Of a DNA stretch of 64,000 nt, positions 61,081 through 64,000 are shown piece by piece. The notes beneath the pieces were generated by a model. That model ran no database searches and had not been told where the DNA came from. It was given only the letters and a program-made list of their open reading frames with translations. The stretch is from Lujinxingia litoralis. Lineage in GTDB: Bacteria > Myxococcota_A > Bradymonadia > Bradymonadales > Bradymonadaceae. The stretch covers positions 124,001 to 188,000 of the forward strand of contig NZ_QHKO01000003.1 of NCBI RefSeq assembly GCF_003260125.1, written 5' to 3'. The position numbers and the translations under genes were made by a program. Numbering within the stretch: the stretch's first letter is position 1; each line of letters starts with the position of its first letter.

Positions 61081-62640
61081 CTAGGAGGCGTGTTCTTCGG
61101 CCGGCACGGCGCGGCTCTCTTTGGCCTCGGTGGTGAGCATGTCCGAGGGCAGGGCGTAGTCGGCGTCGGCATCAAAGAGGTGGCCGAAGCGCGCGATCAG
61201 ATACTCAAACTTGATATTTTCAAAGGTGTCGATGAGCTGGCGTCGTTCCAGGTCCAGGGTGTCGAGCAGGTTTTTACGTGTCCGGAAGAGGGTGCGCGAG
61301 AGGATGCGGTCGCGGTAGGCGAGGATCTTTCGCCACCAGCTCAAAAAGAAGAAGGCGCTCAGGGGCAGGCTCAGGGCGAAGAGGGCCATGGCCCAGAGCG
61401 GAGGTCGGACGTTGTGCCAGAGGTACCAGCACTGCAGCCCGTAGAAGAGCGGGAACATGTAGAAGCTGTTGATCAGTACAATGAAGGCGCGTTTGGCCTC
61501 TTCGGGGTGGTGGCTGACGATGGCGCGCATCAGCAGGTAGGGCACCAGGCTGGTGAGCATGCCGTAGATGGCCAGCGGTCCCAGGCCCAGTGCGTAGGCG
61601 GTGAGCTTGAGGGCTTCACGACGGCTGCTGAGGTTGCCGGGGCTGTGTTCGTGGAGGATGTCGTGGCGCAGGCGGACCTGGCGCAGGTGATCCTTGTAGC
61701 GACGGATGTCCATGCGCACCCGGGCGACCATCGCCGGGTTGCGCTCTTCGTAGAAGTCGACGGCGTCGGCGATGGCCTGCTCAATGGTGAAGCGATCGTC
61801 GAGATCGGGGCGCGGGCCGTCGGCGGCGCGGATGCGGTCGAAGAGGCGGTGCGTCAGGGGGCGGAGGTCGATGCTGTGGTCGCCCATAAACTCCGAGAGG
61901 AGCTCGTTGCCGTAGATGCGATGGATATCGATGACGAGCTGTCGGTTGCGGTCATCGTGGATGTGGGTGGCGACGTCGCGCAGGCTCTGAAGGATCACCT
62001 GGGTCAGGTCGTAGACGGCCTGGCGGGGATTGGCGCGGTACTGGTCGGCGAAGTCGCGCACTTCGATGGGGCGTCCGTAACGAATGAGCACGCTGGAGAG
62101 AAAGCGATCGCGTTCGGCGAAGTTCAGTCCGACGGGTTGAATCTGGATGCCGAGTTGGAAGTCATTGCGGGCTTCGGCTTCCAGGGCCAGGCGAGCGGTG
62201 CCGGTTTTGATCTCCCGGACATGGCGGTCGGGGGAGTTGGTGCCCTCGGGGAACATACCGATGCAGCCGCCGGCCTCCAGGAGTTCGAAGGCGCGGTAGA
62301 AGCTGTTGCGATTGCGTTCGGGTTGGTTGGAGACTTCGTGGGCCCGGTAGATCGGGATGACACCGACCCCGTTGAGGACCGCCCGGACCACCGGATGCTC
62401 GAAGACACCGCTTCGCGCCATGTAGTTGATGCGAAAGGGGCTCTCCGTGCTCAGGAGTACCGTGTCCATGATGGAATTCGGGTGGTTTGCCGCGAGAATC
62501 ATCGGTTGATTCTCGGGGATGTTCTCCAGCCCGACGACCTGGATGTCGTAGAAGTAGAGGCGCACGGTCCAGTGCGCCAGAAAGCGTACCCCCCGGTAGA
62601 AAGGGGGCATGGCGGTGGCATGTTTGGAGAGTTCAGCCAC
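61081..62640 (-). CDS. PlsC-like acyltransferase with extended C-terminus
   Basis: A 519-residue membrane-associated acyltransferase. The glycerolipid acyltransferase motifs lie in the first 160 residues: NHPNSIMD (catalytic His and Asp) and MFPEGTNSP. The remainder contains a helical domain and two or three hydrophobic segments (about 345-375 and 388-440). The size is about twice that of simple PlsC and resembles bacterial GPAT-like proteins that acylate glycerol-3-phosphate or lysophosphatidate. The start is GTG 62640 with AGGAG about 10 bp upstream. Cotranscription with the thiolase suggests lipid metabolism, which is inference. Confidence 0.88.
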   Translation of the reverse strand: MAELSKHATAMPPFYRGVRFLAHWTVRLYFYDIQVVGLENIPENQPMILAANHPNSIMDTVLLSTESPFRINYMARSGVFEHPVVRAVLNGVGVIPIYRAHEVSNQPERNRNSFYRAFELLEAGGCIGMFPEGTNSPDRHVREIKTGTARLALEAEARNDFQLGIQIQPVGLNFAERDRFLSSVLIRYGRPIEVRDFADQYRANPRQAVYDLTQVILQSLRDVATHIHDDRNRQLVIDIHRIYGNELLSEFMGDHSIDLRPLTHRLFDRIRAADGPRPDLDDRFTIEQAIADAVDFYEERNPAMVARVRMDIRRYKDHLRQVRLRHDILHEHSPGNLSSRREALKLTAYALGLGPLAIYGMLTSLVPYLLMRAIVSHHPEEAKRAFIVLINSFYMFPLFYGLQCWYLWHNVRPPLWAMALFALSLPLSAFFFLSWWRKILAYRDRILSRTLFRTRKNLLDTLDLERRQLIDTFENIKFEYLIARFGHLFDADADYALPSDMLTTEAKESRAVPAEEHAS

Positions 62641-62660
62641 GGTCTGGGACTCCTGAAGGG

Positions 62661-63494
62661 TTAGGCTCCGGGAGACTCAGCGCGCTCGGCGACGGTGTGG
62701 GCGTCGACGATCGACCAGATCGAGACGATCCAGCCCATCCAAAAAAGCCACAACATCGCGCTGGTCGCCAACATCAGCCCACCTTTGAGCGGCTCGCCGT
62801 TATAGACCTGACCCAGGCCGGTGCAAAGAAAACTGAGGAGTCCCGCGGTAAAAGGCTTTCGGGAGGGGGCCTTATAGGGCGTGGGCAGGTTTGGGCGGTG
62901 GCGTACCATCTCGGTGGAGGGAGCCGGATAGGGCGCGGGCTGCCGGGAGTTGGCGGGCTGCCGGGAGGGGGCAGGCTGGCTGTGGGGGCGTGGCGAGGCG
63001 CCCGGGTGTGAGGCTGGCGCCAGGGGCGCGGCGGTGGCAAAGCGCGCACGAGTCGGCCCGACTGAGCCATCGGTGCCATCAGGCCCGGAAGGAGCGTGGG
63101 GCGGCCGGTGGTGGGGCGCGGCGGCGCGCGCCTGCGGCCAGGGGGACTGTGGGGCGGCGCGGCGATGCGCGGCGCGGGAGGCGACCGGCGCGTGTGTGGC
63201 GGTCTGAGGTTCGGACCAGGCTGTGGCCGCCTGGTGGTGCGTTGCGACCGTCGCGTGGGAGGCGACCGCCGGCGGAAGAGGTTCGGGAGGAAGCGTGCCC
63301 GGAGGCAGACGGTAAGCGAAGTCGGCGTCGGAGGAGAAGTCCAGCGCGAGCAGATCGTCTCGAACCATGTCGTCGAGAAGAGCCTCGGCCTCGCGCACCG
63401 GCACGCCCATGCGATAGGCGAGCGCGGGAGGAGAGAGCGTGGTCAGGCCCTCTTCAAAGAAGATGGCAAGTACGGCTTGGTGGCGACTGGACAT
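62661..63494 (-). CDS. TM2-like membrane protein with N-terminal winged-helix-like domain
   Basis: A 277-residue protein. Residues 1-65 look like a small winged-helix domain (ALLDDMVRDDLLALDF), followed by a long low-complexity linker of Pro, Ala, Ser and His (70-205). The C-terminal 65 residues form a TM2-type hairpin: LLSFLCTGLGQVYNGEPLKGG, then a second membrane segment ending SIVDAHTVAE. The Gly-Gln-Tyr motif is typical of TM2 proteins, whose function is poorly known. It leads the operon with acyltransferase (20-bp gap) and thiolase, from the promoter at 63593-63622. Confidence 0.82.
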   Translation of the reverse strand: MSSRHQAVLAIFFEEGLTTLSPPALAYRMGVPVREAEALLDDMVRDDLLALDFSSDADFAYRLPPGTLPPEPLPPAVASHATVATHHQAATAWSEPQTATHAPVASRAAHRRAAPQSPWPQARAAAPHHRPPHAPSGPDGTDGSVGPTRARFATAAPLAPASHPGASPRPHSQPAPSRQPANSRQPAPYPAPSTEMVRHRPNLPTPYKAPSRKPFTAGLLSFLCTGLGQVYNGEPLKGGLMLATSAMLWLFWMGWIVSIWSIVDAHTVAERAESPGA

Positions 63495-63592
63495 CGTAAA
63501 GTAAAGCTCCGCGACGAGGGTGGGGGGATCGGCGCCCGGTGGCGCAGTGCAACAAGGCGCCAGTGCGGGCGGGCATTCCCCATCGTGGGCCT

Positions 63593-63622
63593 ATCGTAGC
63601 CTGTGGGGACAAGGCTTGTAAA
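63593..63622 (-). promoter_or_regulatory. Candidate promoter of the TM2-acyltransferase-thiolase operon
   Basis: On the minus strand, TTTACA (63617-63622) and TACGAT (63593-63598) are spaced by 18 bp, about 100 bp before the ATG. The rest of the 300-bp divergent gap 63495-63794 shows no other feature I can support. Confidence 0.5.
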
Positions 63623-63794
63623 TGTGGCGGGCAGCGGCACCGGGCGGGTTGTAAGGGGGGGACGGCTGTTTACGTTTAGTTGCGAGTACGATCCCCGGAA
63701 GATGGGAGCGAGGTCCGGGGGGGGGGCGCCCGACGCAACCAGCGTTGGGGGTCATAACAACGCGATGTAGCCGACAATTTAACGGGGGGAATGC

Positions 63795-64000
63795 ATGCAG
63801 AGAATCACACCGCTGTGGTGTGCGCTGGTGTTGTGTGGTGCGCTTATGGGTTGCGATGAGGTTGGGGAGCGCGAGCGTAGCGAGCGCGAGGGCACTCGGG
63901 ATGACGTCACCGGGTTAAGTATGACCCTCGACCTGCGGGGAGGATCCGAGATCGAGGCGATGCGATACGATGTGCGGCGTTGCGGGACCCAGGACCTGGT
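63795..64000 (+). CDS. N-terminal part of a lipoprotein (cut by the window edge)
   Basis: An open frame running off the window end with no stop. It begins MQRITPLWCALVLCGALMGC, a good lipobox signal peptide with Cys20 as the acylated residue, followed by a charged linker (EVGERERSERE) and the start of a domain I do not recognise. ATG 63795 is preceded by a G-rich site (GGGGGGA) 7-8 bp upstream; an ATG four bases earlier is in another frame. The linker's codons repeat GAGCGCGAG. Confidence 0.75.
   Translation, partial: MQRITPLWCALVLCGALMGCDEVGERERSEREGTRDDVTGLSMTLDLRGGSEIEAMRYDVRRCGTQDL

Overview
This is a GC-rich chromosomal window from a Gram-negative bacterium, most likely a member of the Bradymonadales/Myxococcota (former Deltaproteobacteria). 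The clues are a deltaproteobacterial-type GspN, large IPT/TIG lipoproteins with Asp-rich linkers, many lipobox signal peptides, Hanks-type kinases, a Tat-exported DUF1501 protein next to a c-type cytochrome lipoprotein, and an SCPx-type thiolase. This placement is inference from protein families; there is no rRNA in the window, and I see no tRNA, CRISPR array, insertion sequence or prophage.

Layout. 1-1118: end of a type II secretion operon (GspM-like end, gspN). 1260-6025: uvrA followed by a split MnmC pair for tRNA wobble uridine modification. 6152-8328: a probable pseudokinase overlapping a gamma-carbonic-anhydrase-like protein. 8351-12961: a CBM9-like lipoprotein and mutS. 13152-13338: a 43-bp tandem array. 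13346-19693: two paralogous TIG lipoproteins. 19908-24853: a membrane protein plus three Tad-type (TadE/TadG-like) envelope proteins. 24895-32036: a thioester-reductase-like SDR, a SpoIID+amidase+CHAP lipoprotein, a small lipoprotein, an M61 aminopeptidase and a CcmH-like protein. 32407-34870: ribosomal protein S1 and a zinc-ribbon protein. 35323-41905: PQQ-type sugar dehydrogenase, NRDE protein, hybrid histidine kinase and SspB-like adaptor, with two more tandem arrays. 41935-50301: an amidotransferase-like protein, then a minus-strand cluster of kinase, beta-barrel protein, DUF1549/1553-like lipoprotein, DUF1501 protein and cytochrome lipoprotein. 50478-58304: Sel1 lipoprotein, DUF938 methyltransferase, NDH-2, trehalose-6-phosphate phosphatase, phosphofructokinase with mixed PPi/ATP signatures and a membrane metallophosphoesterase. 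58295-63494: Hsp33, a 68-bp palindromic repeat array, thiolase, acyltransferase and a TM2-like protein. The window closes inside a lipoprotein gene.

The genes are mainly housekeeping (repair, translation, central carbon, proteostasis) interleaved with an unusually rich set of envelope lipoproteins. The most unusual features are four intergenic long-period tandem arrays. Two of them, plus one isolated site, share the same 11-bp near-palindrome GACCCTCGGTC. Also notable are the SpoIID+amidase+CHAP fusion lipoprotein and the DUF1501/cytochrome export cluster. Several sigma70-like promoters with 17-18-bp spacers and two strong intrinsic terminators are visible.
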